Assembly: GCA_021740785.1 (NCBI GenBank)
Contig: JAIOZI010000047.1
Location: 1-43,156 of the forward strand
DNA from: Melioribacteraceae bacterium
GTDB taxonomy: Bacteria; Bacteroidota; Ignavibacteria; Ignavibacteriales; Melioribacteraceae
Reading direction: 5' to 3'
Length of the DNA stretch: 43,156 nucleotides
In this document: piece by piece, positions 23,672 to 32,821 of the stretch
How the letters are laid out: each line of letters starts with the position of its first letter
Numbering within the stretch: position 1 is the stretch's first letter
Program-made: the position numbers and the translations under genes
The notes under the pieces: generated by a model
Told to the model about the DNA's origin: nothing
The model's database searches: none
What the model saw: only the letters and a program-made list of their open reading frames with translations

Positions 23672-24513
23672 TTGGCAATTAATTTTTGGAAAATCAGAAT
23701 TGTTTTGTTAGTCAATACGTATAGTTTATTATTATGGAATAGAACTTCTTTTATTCTAAGTCCGGTTTCTAATTCCGGTTCAAAGATTTCAAACGATTGA
23801 GATTTTGTTGATATGTCTAAAAATAGAATCCTTCTTTCATCATTTATTGAAAGAACGTTGGAGTTGTAATGTATATTATCGGCATCAATATTTAGGTTCA
23901 CCTTCGATAAACCGGTGCCGAAAAGATCAAATATTATGAGTTGTTCTTTGTCGATAACAAAAATTTTACTCGATTTCACGATTGCAAATTTCTTAGGATC
24001 ATTTAATGCAAAAGAGCCGGCATCATAATTACCGATTTCGAGTAAAAAATCACCTGTCAAATTATATTTCAGAACTCTTTTATTCTCCGAATCTAAAATA
24101 AACAGATCACCTTGAGAAGATGTAGCACAACTGACCGGGTAAGCGAAGGCATAATCCCCATTTGAAATATTTTCAGAATCAAAGCTCGAAAGGAAGTTTA
24201 AATTTCTGTCGAAAATTTGAATGCGGTGATTGTTCTTATCGGTTATGTAAACATTTAAAGTCGTTGCGAAAACATCTGCGGGGAAGTCGAATGAATAATC
24301 ATCCCATCCAAATCCGCCGACAAATTCTTTAACATTACCGAGAGTATCTAATTTATAAACTTCATTTGTACCGGAATCGCTGACATAAATAAATCCCTGT
24401 CCGCTGATCGAAAACGATTCGGCATTGTCGAATTTTCCGAGATTCCCGTTCTCAATAAAGCTTTGCCCGGTCAATGTTGCTGCGATCAAAAATAATATCA
24501 ATGTTTTTATCAT
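23668..24513 (-). CDS. Exported NHL-like beta-propeller protein
   Basis: A 281-residue protein with a signal peptide (MIKTLILFLIAATLTGQ) and repeated blades of about 45 residues, with NHL-like pieces such as FIYVSDSGTNEVYKLD, VYITDKNNHRIQIFD and LFILDSENKRVLKYN. The ATG at 24513 is chosen because it starts the signal peptide; the open frame extends to 24582. It is coupled to the next gene by a 4-nt overlap. It is probably periplasmic or secreted, with ligand unknown. Confidence 0.82.
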   Translation of the reverse strand: MIKTLILFLIAATLTGQSFIENGNLGKFDNAESFSISGQGFIYVSDSGTNEVYKLDTLGNVKEFVGGFGWDDYSFDFPADVFATTLNVYITDKNNHRIQIFDRNLNFLSSFDSENISNGDYAFAYPVSCATSSQGDLFILDSENKRVLKYNLTGDFLLEIGNYDAGSFALNDPKKFAIVKSSKIFVIDKEQLIIFDLFGTGLSKVNLNIDADNIHYNSNVLSINDERRILFLDISTKSQSFEIFEPELETGLRIKEVLFHNNKLYVLTNKTILIFQKLIAK

Positions 24514-24654
24514 ATCCGAATAAAATAATTTTCTGAAATTTAACCAAACTATCGAGTAATAACCACACATAAAGGAAAACATAATTTGAATTATGATTTC
24601 TTTCCCGTAATTTGTAACAATACTTTGATATCTTTTAATAAATCCGGTTACAAA

Positions 24655-24771
24655 ATGAAATGGTTTATGAGGTTATTTGCTCTTTCGATCATATTATTAA
24701 TTTTACTTGGAATATTAATTCAAAAAGCGCCAGATGTGTTGGAAAAAATATTCAACATTGTTGGATATTGA
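24655..24771 (+). CDS. Possible small membrane protein
   Basis: A 38-residue frame, MKWFMRLFALSIILL followed by a hydrophobic helix and the tail LEKIFNIVGY. It resembles small single-pass peptides but has no clear ribosome-binding site and no recognised family. Keep as tentative. Confidence 0.3.
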   Translation: MKWFMRLFALSIILLILLGILIQKAPDVLEKIFNIVGY

Positions 24772-24833
24772 TTGTAATGTTCATGTTCTGATTGCATTTA
24801 GAAATTATCTTAAATATATTTGAGACTTGAAAT

Positions 24834-24906
24834 TGTCCCGTGGTGTAATTGGCAACACGTCTGACTCTGGATCAGAAGTCTCCAGGTTCGAGTCCTGGCG
24901 GGACAG
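24834..24906 (+). tRNA. tRNA-Gln (anticodon CTG)
   Basis: Acceptor stem TGTCCCG pairs with CGGGACA. The anticodon stem TCTGA/TCAGA encloses loop CTCTGGA with anticodon CTG, reading CAG codons. The T arm is CCAGGTTCGAGTCCTGG. The discriminator is G at 24906 and CCA is not encoded. Confidence 0.96.
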
Positions 24907-24914
24907 CTTTCCAG

Positions 24915-24946
24915 CCCCGGTTATTAGTCTTAATCGGGGTTTTTTA
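24915..24946 (+). terminator. Intrinsic terminator after tRNA-Gln
   Basis: CCCCGGTTA and TAATCGGGG form a stem with one G-T wobble and a six-base loop, followed by a T-run. Confidence 0.85.
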
Positions 24947-25026
24947 TTATCCTCCAGTCTGAAATTATAATCTCTCTGGTATAAATAATTACTGTAAAAT
25001 TCTAATTGCAACACGAAAATTGTTGG

Positions 25027-25692
25027 CTATTCAAGCTTGTTTAAAAGAACACCATTTTCGAAATATAGATGAATTCCCTCACTTGAGTAGATCCACTGTT
25101 CGTAAGTACCGAAAGCGTAGGTTGATTTATTGATTTTATCCGGTTCTCCTATACTTGCTTTGCACATTTCACTAGTCATTCCTATCCATGTCTCACCTCG
25201 TGTTATTCTCATACACTTTTCTTTTTCCCATCCGTAACGATTGAACAATAAATGCGCTCTTTTATTTTGATCATTCAAATATCCTTTGGCAATTTTAAGT
25301 AGGATATATTGCGATTCGTTTTCAAAATACTCTCTGATCGTAATGATTTTTTTAAAACTGCTGTCATTAATCAGTTCTCCGGTAAATTCATCATAGATAA
25401 TTTTTCCATAGTGCGTCTCGAATTTACAACTGACGAGATATTCTATAAGCCGTTTCGATTTCAGGGCATCATACTCAAATAGGGAACGGTTATTGTTGAA
25501 ATTCAATCGTGAAAGTATTAATTGGTCCTTGGTGTAAATTGAATCGTGAGAGAATTCTTTAATATAAGTTGAATCTATATTAAAGTGAGTAGATTTTTCA
25601 ATCTGTGAGTTGTTCTTTTTTTGCGAACATGAAACAAAAAGAATCAAACAAAAGAAAATCATGAATTGATTGAATAAAAAACCGGTTGACAT
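25027..25692 (-). CDS. Lipoprotein with SmpA/OmlA-like C-terminal motif
   Basis: A 221-residue protein with a lipobox (LILFVSC) at about residue 22. The C-terminal third reads IGMTSEMCKASIGEPDKIN, which resembles the BamE/SmpA-OmlA motif G-M-T-x-x-x-V-x-x-x-L-G-x-P. A Tyr/Trp-rich end (YEQWIYS) follows. The first ATG (25692) gives a longer leader; Met11 also fits the lipoprotein signal. Outside the SmpA-like piece it is not recognised. Single gene, followed (minus direction) by tRNA-Gln. Confidence 0.75.
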   Translation of the reverse strand: MSTGFLFNQFMIFFCLILFVSCSQKKNNSQIEKSTHFNIDSTYIKEFSHDSIYTKDQLILSRLNFNNNRSLFEYDALKSKRLIEYLVSCKFETHYGKIIYDEFTGELINDSSFKKIITIREYFENESQYILLKIAKGYLNDQNKRAHLLFNRYGWEKEKCMRITRGETWIGMTSEMCKASIGEPDKINKSTYAFGTYEQWIYSSEGIHLYFENGVLLNKLE

Positions 25693-25760
25693 AAATCACC
25701 CGGTCTTTAAACGATAACTGAATAAACAACCATAATGTAAGTCACGATTTATATAACTTT

Positions 25761-27239
25761 TTACTTCTGACATCCTTTGATGTACCCTAAAATTTCCTTC
25801 GCCATATCACCGGCAATCTGGAGTTTATCAAAATCGATTTTATAATTGTTAAGATACTGTAGAATCAACTGGTCGTTTCCTTCGGAGCCTGGAAGAATAC
25901 CTGCGAAGAAAAATCCTAGTTTTTCAAAATCGTTAACAAATTTTTGTGTGCCCGGTGAATGCAAATTGAGAAACAAATAGATTGTCTCCATTCGATCCAT
26001 ACATAAGTCTTTTAAAATTGATTCAACCTTATTAATAACATTTTTACCGTACTTTTGCACACGAATTTTGCCTACCTGGTTATGCGGTTCAGTGTTGATA
26101 ATGATTGTTGCTTCGAGAGGCAGTTCATTTTCAAAGTCACTTTTCTGAATGAAATTTACCTCTACGCCGAGGTGATTATAAATTTTCTCGATAATCGATT
26201 CATGCTGCGCCGGTGCAAACAGCTTTAACGATTCAGGCGGGTGCAGGTAGCGGAAAATTAATACTACACTTTCCCGCTGAGGTTTTCCAACTATTCCTTT
26301 GTATTCACGTTCCGGTCCGCTTGAAAGTAATATGCAGCAATCTTTCATCGAAAATTTGTGACAAGATTTTTGAGAGTATGGATGAGTTGTAATTCCCCGT
26401 GCATATACACCTGTAAGATTTCTTCTGAAGGCATCTTCCATAATTGCGGATGCAAGTTCGTTCAAACATCCTTGTCCCCGGAATTTAGGTTTAGTAAATG
26501 CAACGCCAAGCTGCGGCACCGACTTATCCGCCTCTTCCATTTCCAGCGCTGCATGTGCAATCACTTCATTACCGGCTACCGCAACGAATGAAATTAATTC
26601 ATCAGAGAGATTCATTTCACGCACTCTTTCGGGAAAATAAATATGCTCAAGTACGTATGAATAACCGTAAGAACTGTATGCGCCTTTCGAAACTTCAACA
26701 GCTTCTTCCGGCTTCATTCTGCGAATAGAATACTTTACTGATCCCTTTGGCAGAACTTCTTCTTTCTTTTCTTTCTCGGCTAATGCTCGTTCATCATTAT
26801 CCATCAACTGTTCTATATTGTGGTTATTGATATATTTAAATAGATGAGTTTCTTTACCTTCTTTACCGAGATTTAAAAATTTCACTTCATCAATTAAGTT
26901 TCTTACAAGATAAGTCCCCAATCCTTTTGCTTCATATTCATTTGAAACTGCTGATGCATTGAATTCGGGAATTAATGCGGGATCAAACGGAATGCCTTTC
27001 TCCTTGATGATTATGTTTAAACCGAGTGGTTTTTCATCATAGATAACTTGGAAATCTGCATCTTCATCTTCTTCAAATGCATGCTCAATTACATTTGTGA
27101 TAGATTCCTCTGTTGCTAGTTCAATCTGTGAAATATCGTGGGGATTATAATCCATTTTCTTCGCTATCTTTTTTGTACACTCTAAAACTATTGGAAGATA
27201 AGAAATGTTGTTCGGAACGGTGATTTTAAATTGCTTCAT
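25761..27239 (-). CDS. HATPase (RsbW-like) and GNAT acetyltransferase fusion
   Basis: A 492-residue cytosolic protein. Residues 1-140 are an RsbW/SpoIIAB-like GHKL ATPase: N-box ELATEESITNVIEHAF, then KEKGIPFDP and GLGTYLV. About residues 170-320 are a GNAT domain with the acetyl-CoA loop RGQGC and neighbours VGVAFTKPKF and YARGITTHPYSQ. The last part (about 430-492) again looks like the C-terminal half of a GNAT fold (FVNDFEKLGFFF). AAGGAG precedes the start. No partner sigma or anti-anti-sigma factor is adjacent. Function is unknown; a nucleotide-regulated acetyltransferase is a plausible inference. Confidence 0.82.
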   Translation of the reverse strand: MKQFKITVPNNISYLPIVLECTKKIAKKMDYNPHDISQIELATEESITNVIEHAFEEDEDADFQVIYDEKPLGLNIIIKEKGIPFDPALIPEFNASAVSNEYEAKGLGTYLVRNLIDEVKFLNLGKEGKETHLFKYINNHNIEQLMDNDERALAEKEKKEEVLPKGSVKYSIRRMKPEEAVEVSKGAYSSYGYSYVLEHIYFPERVREMNLSDELISFVAVAGNEVIAHAALEMEEADKSVPQLGVAFTKPKFRGQGCLNELASAIMEDAFRRNLTGVYARGITTHPYSQKSCHKFSMKDCCILLSSGPEREYKGIVGKPQRESVVLIFRYLHPPESLKLFAPAQHESIIEKIYNHLGVEVNFIQKSDFENELPLEATIIINTEPHNQVGKIRVQKYGKNVINKVESILKDLCMDRMETIYLFLNLHSPGTQKFVNDFEKLGFFFAGILPGSEGNDQLILQYLNNYKIDFDKLQIAGDMAKEILGYIKGCQK

Positions 27240-27410
27240 CTATGTTTCTCCTTAGCAAGGTTATCACTCTACTTTAGAAGAATTAGGAAGCGATTCGAGA
27301 ATGAATCCTGAATACGGAATTAAATTCTTCATCAACAAAACTGAGGAATAGCATTATCAATATCGTATAATCCTAACTATTTGTCTAGATCAATTTTAGT
27401 TTGCATGTTT

Positions 27411-28643
27411 TCAGGTGACCGGGGTATTTGTGTTACAGTTCATTTTATTGACGAAAAACAGTGAGGTCATCGATAAAAGGGATAACGATATAAAGACGAT
27501 AAAATAACCCGAGCTCTCCAATATCAATCCGAGCAGCAAGGGGAAGACTGCAGAGGTAATATTAAGTGAGCCGTATATGCCTGAATAGAGAGGACGATTT
27601 GATTCGTTTGATATCTCAATAATTATCCCATCTTGATAAATTTTCTTCGCACTGATCGCGGCGCCTGATAAAATAAACAATCCGTAGTACAAAAAATGCA
27701 TGTCGAATAATTGAAGAGATAATGCAATGAGCGGAAGCAACCCAAGCAGAATGATTGTTGTTTTCAACATTCCGATGAATGCATACTTTTGCACCAGTTT
27801 TTTCCAAAACAGATTTGAGAGGACCATCCCGATTATTTGGGCAAGGAGAAAATTTGCAATGTCTTCGGATGTTAGTGAATATTTGCTATTTATAAAACCA
27901 ACGTAGAAGGGAATCAAAACAAATGTAAAACCTTCCAAATTCGTAATGATCATATAATATTTTAGATTGAGATTCTTTTTTATCTCAGATGGAATATGCT
28001 TTATAACGGAAAATAAGTTTTTGAAATTATCTGATGTCTCGGATGCTTTCTCCCGCAGGAAACTAAATCCGATTGATGCAACAAACAGCATTGCACCGGC
28101 AGAAAAAAATGCCGCTTGATAGTTTTGCGGGTAACTCATTTTTTTGAGTATCAATGTAACAAGCAGAGCTGAAATTAAAATACCTACACTAGTTAGTACT
28201 TGACGAATTACAAAAAAGTATTTTCTTTCGGCTGAATGAAAACTCTTGCCGACAATATCGGTATATGAGATACCGGCAAAAGCACCGCTTAATGAAAATA
28301 AAATCATCCCGGTGAATACAATCATTATAAATGTCTGAGGAGCAAAACTGTTGAAATGAAAAATTGAAAATCCAATACCGGTAAATGCAAATACTCTTAG
28401 GTAGATTCCTAAAAGCAAGTATCTCTTTTTATGAGTTTTGTTGATCAAATATCCCGCGAAAAGAATTTGGGAAATCAGTGGTACACCGATCATTATTGAG
28501 GTGAGTATTCCGATATCAACCTGGGTGCCGCCTGCGATTAGTATTAAACCGGGAAGTATTGTATTCTTCTCTGCAAATGTTTCGGCAAGCGCCAGCCAGA
28601 AAGCATGCCAGATAAATCCTGAGAAATTGCGTTTTAGTTTCAC
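27411..28643 (-). CDS. MFS transporter
   Basis: A 410-residue protein with about twelve hydrophobic helices and the MFS-type loop between helices 2 and 3 (INKTHKKRYLLLG). A charged cytosolic stretch near the centre (LREKASETSDNFKNLF) divides the two halves. Substrate is unknown. It starts 8 nt after the NifX-like gene, so the two are probably cotranscribed. Confidence 0.82.
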   Translation of the reverse strand: MKLKRNFSGFIWHAFWLALAETFAEKNTILPGLILIAGGTQVDIGILTSIMIGVPLISQILFAGYLINKTHKKRYLLLGIYLRVFAFTGIGFSIFHFNSFAPQTFIMIVFTGMILFSLSGAFAGISYTDIVGKSFHSAERKYFFVIRQVLTSVGILISALLVTLILKKMSYPQNYQAAFFSAGAMLFVASIGFSFLREKASETSDNFKNLFSVIKHIPSEIKKNLNLKYYMIITNLEGFTFVLIPFYVGFINSKYSLTSEDIANFLLAQIIGMVLSNLFWKKLVQKYAFIGMLKTTIILLGLLPLIALSLQLFDMHFLYYGLFILSGAAISAKKIYQDGIIIEISNESNRPLYSGIYGSLNITSAVFPLLLGLILESSGYFIVFISLSLLSMTSLFFVNKMNCNTNTPVT

Positions 28644-28651
28644 CGGAAGTT

Positions 28652-29014
28652 TTATTTGTCCGAAATATGTCCGATACTCTTTTTCACAGTCGGTTCGGTT
28701 AATTGTTTTAGTGAGTTATTATTATATGATTCAATTGCATCGGCTGCCGTCATGCTTCGGGCTAAACAAATCTTAGTTTGCTTGGTATTTATGATTTCAA
28801 ATGCGTGCGGACCAATATTACCGGTAATGAATACGTCTGTTCCGTAATCTAACAATTCATATAAAATTTTATGTGTGTGATTGTCGTCATCATTCTTTCT
28901 GATTTCCAATTCATTGCAGACCGTATCATAGATTAGGTAGTAATTTGCATGTCCGAATCTTTTTGAAACTTTACTTTCCAATGTATTCCCATCTGAACCA
29001 ATAACTATTTTCAT
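28652..29014 (-). CDS. NifX/NifB-like FeMo-cofactor-binding fold protein
   Basis: A 120-residue protein with the NifX-family start MKIVIGSDGNTLESKVSKRFG, then YLIYDTVCNELEIRKN, YGTDVFITGNIGPHAFEII and the A-A-D-A-I-E end. These are hallmarks of the NifX/MTH1175-like fold, which binds metal-sulfur clusters. Many such proteins occur without nitrogenase. No nif genes are seen here. The ATG at 29014 is chosen over an upstream Met, matching family length. Confidence 0.88.
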   Translation of the reverse strand: MKIVIGSDGNTLESKVSKRFGHANYYLIYDTVCNELEIRKNDDDNHTHKILYELLDYGTDVFITGNIGPHAFEIINTKQTKICLARSMTAADAIESYNNNSLKQLTEPTVKKSIGHISDK

Positions 29015-29259
29015 TTCTCTTCTCCAATTTATCAATCAATTCTCTGTTAGGTCTCATTCCTGATGCAAAAACATAAACGTAAATATCTATTATTTGCAGT
29101 TACTCTTCCGCCGATCGTTTCCATAATTAGCTTCCGATTTTTATAATTAGATGCAGTTGTCATTTTAAAGATTCTTAGTTCTACAGTCCAAATATGTTTG
29201 AATTTTTCTAATTATATTTCTTCCGTTGTTTCACTTTCTTAATACGAAAAAGTAAATAT

Positions 29260-30681
29260 ATGATCGACCGAAGAACTTTCTTAAAATCTACATCAGTAAT
29301 TGCATCCGGATTATTTTTTAATATCAAAGGGAGCATGATTACCAAAATGATTGATTCAAATAAACGACCGCCTCTTAATAAAAGAAATTTTACCAGCGAA
29401 GCAATTGAAAAAGCTATCCTTGAAGTGAAGGAAAATGTAAAGAATGAAAAGCTTGCATCATTATTCGAAAACTGTTTTCCAAACACCCTGGATACGACTG
29501 TAAAGTTTAGTTACATTGATGGTAAGCCCGATACGTTTGTAATAACCGGCGATATTGAAGCGATGTGGCTGCGCGATTCTTCAGCACAGGTTTATCCGTA
29601 TTTACAGGTTTGCAGCAGCGATGATAAATTAAAAGAATTGATTGCCGGAGTTATTAATCGTCAAGTGAAATGTATATTGATTGATCCATACGCAAATGCT
29701 TTCAATTTTTCGAATGAAGGGAGCGGCTGGGAGAGTGATATCACAGGTATGAAGCCTGATCTTCATGAAAGGAAATGGGAGATTGATTCACTTTGTTATC
29801 CCATCAGACTTTCATACGGATTTTGGAAAGAGACCGGTGATATTTCCTATTTTGATTCTAATTGGATCAAAGCGATGAAGCTGGTCTTTCAAACATTCAA
29901 GGAGCAGCAGCGTAAAGAAAATAAAGGTCCTTATTCATTTTTAAGAAAGTCTACAGTTCCCTACGATACACAGGCACTGGGAGGTTTTGGAAATCCTATT
30001 AACCCGGTTGGTTTAATCTGTTCTGCATTTCGTCCCTCCGATGATTCAACAATCTACCCGTTTTTAATTCCTTCGAATCTGTTCGCTGTAAAATCGCTGA
30101 GAGATTTAGCCGAAATATTTACATCAGTTATTGATGATAAATTATTTGCCTCAGATTTAAAAGCATTAGCGGATGAAGTTGGAACAGCGGTTTATAAATA
30201 TGCAGTAGTTGAGCATTTGGATTTTGGAAAAGTATTTGCTTATGAAGTTGATGGATTCGGAAACCGGTTGTTTATGGATGATGCGAATGTGCCGAGTTTA
30301 TTGTCACTTCCTTATCTCGGAATTTTAGAAAGGGAGGATGATGTTTATAAGAACACCCGGAATTTTATACTGAGTAAAAACAACCCTTACTTTTTCAAAG
30401 GGAAATTTGCAGAAGGTATCGGAGGTCCGCATATCGGTCTAGATATGATCTGGCACATGTCAATCACGATGCGCACACTAACGAGTAGTAATGATGACGA
30501 AATAAAATATTGTATTGAATTGCTGAGTAATACAGATGCTGGAACAGGATTTATGCATGAATCATTTCATAAAGATGATCCTGCAAACTATACGCGCAGT
30601 TGGTTTGCATGGGCAAATACCCTTTTCGGTGAATTGATTTATAATATTTATAAATCCAAACCGGAATTGCTGAAAGGTTGA
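29260..30681 (+). CDS. Glycoside hydrolase family 125, probable exo-alpha-1,6-mannosidase
   Basis: A 473-residue protein. The N terminus DRRTFLKST is a twin-arginine signal, so it is Tat-exported and folded. The GH125 motif GDIEAMWLRDS at 97-107 carries the catalytic-region Asp residues. The AEGIGGPHIGLDMIWHMS segment and NYTRSWFAWANTLFGE at the end are also typical. The family removes non-reducing alpha-1,6-mannose (known from Bacteroides and Clostridium enzymes). It is a lone gene here with no neighbouring SusCD-type genes, so the substrate is inferred. Confidence 0.9.
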   Translation: MIDRRTFLKSTSVIASGLFFNIKGSMITKMIDSNKRPPLNKRNFTSEAIEKAILEVKENVKNEKLASLFENCFPNTLDTTVKFSYIDGKPDTFVITGDIEAMWLRDSSAQVYPYLQVCSSDDKLKELIAGVINRQVKCILIDPYANAFNFSNEGSGWESDITGMKPDLHERKWEIDSLCYPIRLSYGFWKETGDISYFDSNWIKAMKLVFQTFKEQQRKENKGPYSFLRKSTVPYDTQALGGFGNPINPVGLICSAFRPSDDSTIYPFLIPSNLFAVKSLRDLAEIFTSVIDDKLFASDLKALADEVGTAVYKYAVVEHLDFGKVFAYEVDGFGNRLFMDDANVPSLLSLPYLGILEREDDVYKNTRNFILSKNNPYFFKGKFAEGIGGPHIGLDMIWHMSITMRTLTSSNDDEIKYCIELLSNTDAGTGFMHESFHKDDPANYTRSWFAWANTLFGELIYNIYKSKPELLKG

Positions 30682-30699
30682 ACTACAAAATGATTTTTT

Positions 30700-30862
30700 A
30701 ATTCTAACAATTATTTAATTTGTTTTGTTATGGTTCGTTAATTAATTTCGGACGTTCGAAAATGGACCTTGTCTGATAAGATAGGCAAAGGTTAGGTAAA
30801 ACCCCAACCCATACTTACCGATGCAGCAAGTGTTTTCCTTTTCAGGTTAATCTTGAAATAAT
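30700..30862 (+). promoter_or_regulatory. Possible structured 5' leader (unidentified)
   Basis: The 160 bp before the next small gene contain TTTCG/CGAAA (loop GACGTT, about 30747-30762), a stem CCTT-GTCT/AGGC-A-AAGG, and GGTAA/TTACC. The end reads TTACCGATG, reminiscent of the c-di-GMP-I riboswitch end, but the order and core do not match. Treat as a region worth folding, not a call. Confidence 0.2.
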
Positions 30863-30875
30863 TATGGGAGCACTT

Positions 30876-31079
30876 ATGAAACTAACATATCAATATTCAA
30901 TAAGAGTAATCAATTCACTCTTATTTGTTTTATTAACATTTTTTATATTCGTAACGGATTACGATAAACAAACAGGGCATTGGTATTTACTGCTATTATT
31001 CCTTACATGTTCATGGATGTTCGATACTTTTTTAGCTGAGCGAATTAAGTCATCTAAATTAAAGAAAAAAATTAATTGA
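30876..31079 (+). CDS. Small two-helix membrane protein, unknown
   Basis: A 67-residue protein with two hydrophobic stretches (INSLLFVLLTFFIFV and WYLLLLFLTCSWMFDTF) and a Lys-rich C-terminus (KSSKLKKKIN). Start Met5 of the open frame is preferred because GGGAG lies 5 nt upstream. It is not recognised. The next two genes on this strand follow closely. Confidence 0.55.
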   Translation: MKLTYQYSIRVINSLLFVLLTFFIFVTDYDKQTGHWYLLLLFLTCSWMFDTFLAERIKSSKLKKKIN

Positions 31080-31097
31080 CTAATATTATGATGTTTT

Positions 31098-31676
31098 ATG
31101 CACAGTGAAATTGAAATCCCGTTCCGGTACAACGCAATAAAACATCATTTGATATATATTGTTGATGTAATAGCAACAGTTAGAAGGGGAGAAAAAGAAC
31201 TTGGCGATTTAAATTCCGAATTAATTCACACCGGTGATTCTGTACTCGATCTCTATGTTGGAAAACAACCGGTGAGCAAAATTATTAATCAAATTAAAAT
31301 CAGCATACCCTCATCCGTATTGAAGAACCGGGAAGAATTTATTTCATGGTTGAACTGCGGTAAAAAAGATTACAAAACAATTATTATTAACGATAATTCC
31401 TCTTGGATTTTGAGGCTTAGCGATGATCTTAACTACTTCATTCATCTTCATCCCGGAAGGTATTCGGTGAATACAATTCGAACAAAAAGTATAACTCTAA
31501 AAACTGCTGTTCTTTATTGCGCCACCGAAAAATTTTGTGATGCTAAAAAGACAAATATTGATCGTATCAATTATATTAGACAAACGTGCTTGAATGAATC
31601 ACCTATAAAGAAGGTTAATAGAAAAAACGGAATCGGTAAATTGATTTCAATCATTTGTGATGAAATTAAAGAATGA
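31098..31676 (+). CDS. Hypothetical protein, unknown family
   Basis: A 192-residue protein, predicted soluble with mixed helix and strand, no signal peptide and a few Cys. One could imagine a nucleotide/cofactor-handling protein, but no motif is recognised. Its 3' end overlaps the flavoprotein gene by 4 nt, so it is very likely cotranscribed and perhaps functionally linked to it. Confidence 0.75.
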   Translation: MHSEIEIPFRYNAIKHHLIYIVDVIATVRRGEKELGDLNSELIHTGDSVLDLYVGKQPVSKIINQIKISIPSSVLKNREEFISWLNCGKKDYKTIIINDNSSWILRLSDDLNYFIHLHPGRYSVNTIRTKSITLKTAVLYCATEKFCDAKKTNIDRINYIRQTCLNESPIKKVNRKNGIGKLISIICDEIKE

Positions 31677-32821
31677 AGAATGATTTTGAGGTAATCGTAA
31701 TTGGCAGTGGACCTTCAGGCTCGGTTGCGGCAATCTTACTGGCAAAAGCCGGAATTGATACTCTAATTATTGAGCGTGAGAAATTACCCAGACACAAAAC
31801 ATGCGGCGGCGGGCTCGTTAATAGGGCTAGAAACTATTTACCGGTGAACATACAAAAAGTTATTCACCGCGAATATTTTGAAGTATCGATTTTCGATCAT
31901 CAAAATAATTCCGAATTTATTGTCCGCGATTCTCTTCCGATAATTACAATGATTTTAAGAGAAGAATTTGATAATTATCTTGTGCGCTCTGCCGTAGAAA
32001 ATGGCGCCGGGATCTTTGATGATTGTAAAGTTTTAGATATTGAGGAAGAGGAGAAAAATGTAAGAGTAGAAACCGAACATGGAAATTACAATGCTGGCTT
32101 TGTGATAGGAGCCGACGGTGTTTATGGAATTTCCTCGAAAGTATTAGGCAACAGGCAAAATATAAAATGTCTGCCTGCAGTAGAAGCTGAAATTGAAACC
32201 GCGGATTCAAATTATAGAACTGAAATTGCACGATTTGATTTGGGGTTTTTCGATCATGGTTACGGTTGGACTTTCCCGAAACGAGATCACTTATCAGTGG
32301 GTGTAATAGCGTATAAATCCAACCAAGAAAATTTGAATAAACTTTTTGATGAATATGCTAAGAAACTTTCGTTGAATATTTTGAAAATTCATAAGCATGG
32401 TTTTGTAATTCCGTTTATTACAAAATACGGTAACATTTCAACAAAGAGAATATTATTAACGGGTGATGCTGCGGGATTTGTTGATCCGCTGACGGGTGAA
32501 GGAATCGGGAATGCAATTTTGAGCGGTAAATTTGCTGCACAAAGTATAATTGAAGGAGAATTAAATGTTGATTCTATCCAGTTAAGTTATCGCAATAAAA
32601 TAAAAGACGATATATTAATTGAATTAAAATACTCGGCATTCCTTGCTAAGCTTTTCTATAATCATCCTGCGGTTAGAAAATTCTTGCTGAAAAAATACGG
32701 GCAGCAATTTTCTGAAATAATGACAGATGTATTTGCAGGTAATAGAAAATATTCTACTTTACTGAAGAGCCCCTCTAATTATTTGAAACTTATCAAACCT
32801 TTAACCGGATTAACAGCTTAA
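31673..32821 (+). CDS. Geranylgeranyl reductase-family flavoprotein
   Basis: A 382-residue FAD-dependent protein. N-terminal Rossmann motif GSGPSGSVAAILLAKAG is followed by LPRHKTCGGGLVN, typical of the family. Later motifs are GYGWTFPKRDHLSVGV and GDAAGFVDPLTGEGIGNAI. Family members saturate prenyl chains of chlorophyll, archaeal lipids or menaquinone. The start overlaps the upstream unknown gene by 4 nt. In a non-phototroph the likely substrate is a quinone or lipid prenyl chain, but this is not shown here. Confidence 0.9.
   Translation: MKNDFEVIVIGSGPSGSVAAILLAKAGIDTLIIEREKLPRHKTCGGGLVNRARNYLPVNIQKVIHREYFEVSIFDHQNNSEFIVRDSLPIITMILREEFDNYLVRSAVENGAGIFDDCKVLDIEEEEKNVRVETEHGNYNAGFVIGADGVYGISSKVLGNRQNIKCLPAVEAEIETADSNYRTEIARFDLGFFDHGYGWTFPKRDHLSVGVIAYKSNQENLNKLFDEYAKKLSLNILKIHKHGFVIPFITKYGNISTKRILLTGDAAGFVDPLTGEGIGNAILSGKFAAQSIIEGELNVDSIQLSYRNKIKDDILIELKYSAFLAKLFYNHPAVRKFLLKKYGQQFSEIMTDVFAGNRKYSTLLKSPSNYLKLIKPLTGLTA

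Noticed and set aside
28652-29014. Part of a nitrogenase cluster
   Set aside because: No other nif gene is present; NifX-like proteins are common without nitrogenase.
30700-30862. c-di-GMP-I riboswitch
   Set aside because: Only the TTACCGATG end resembles it. The GGCAAACC and GCAAAGCC core elements are not in the right order.
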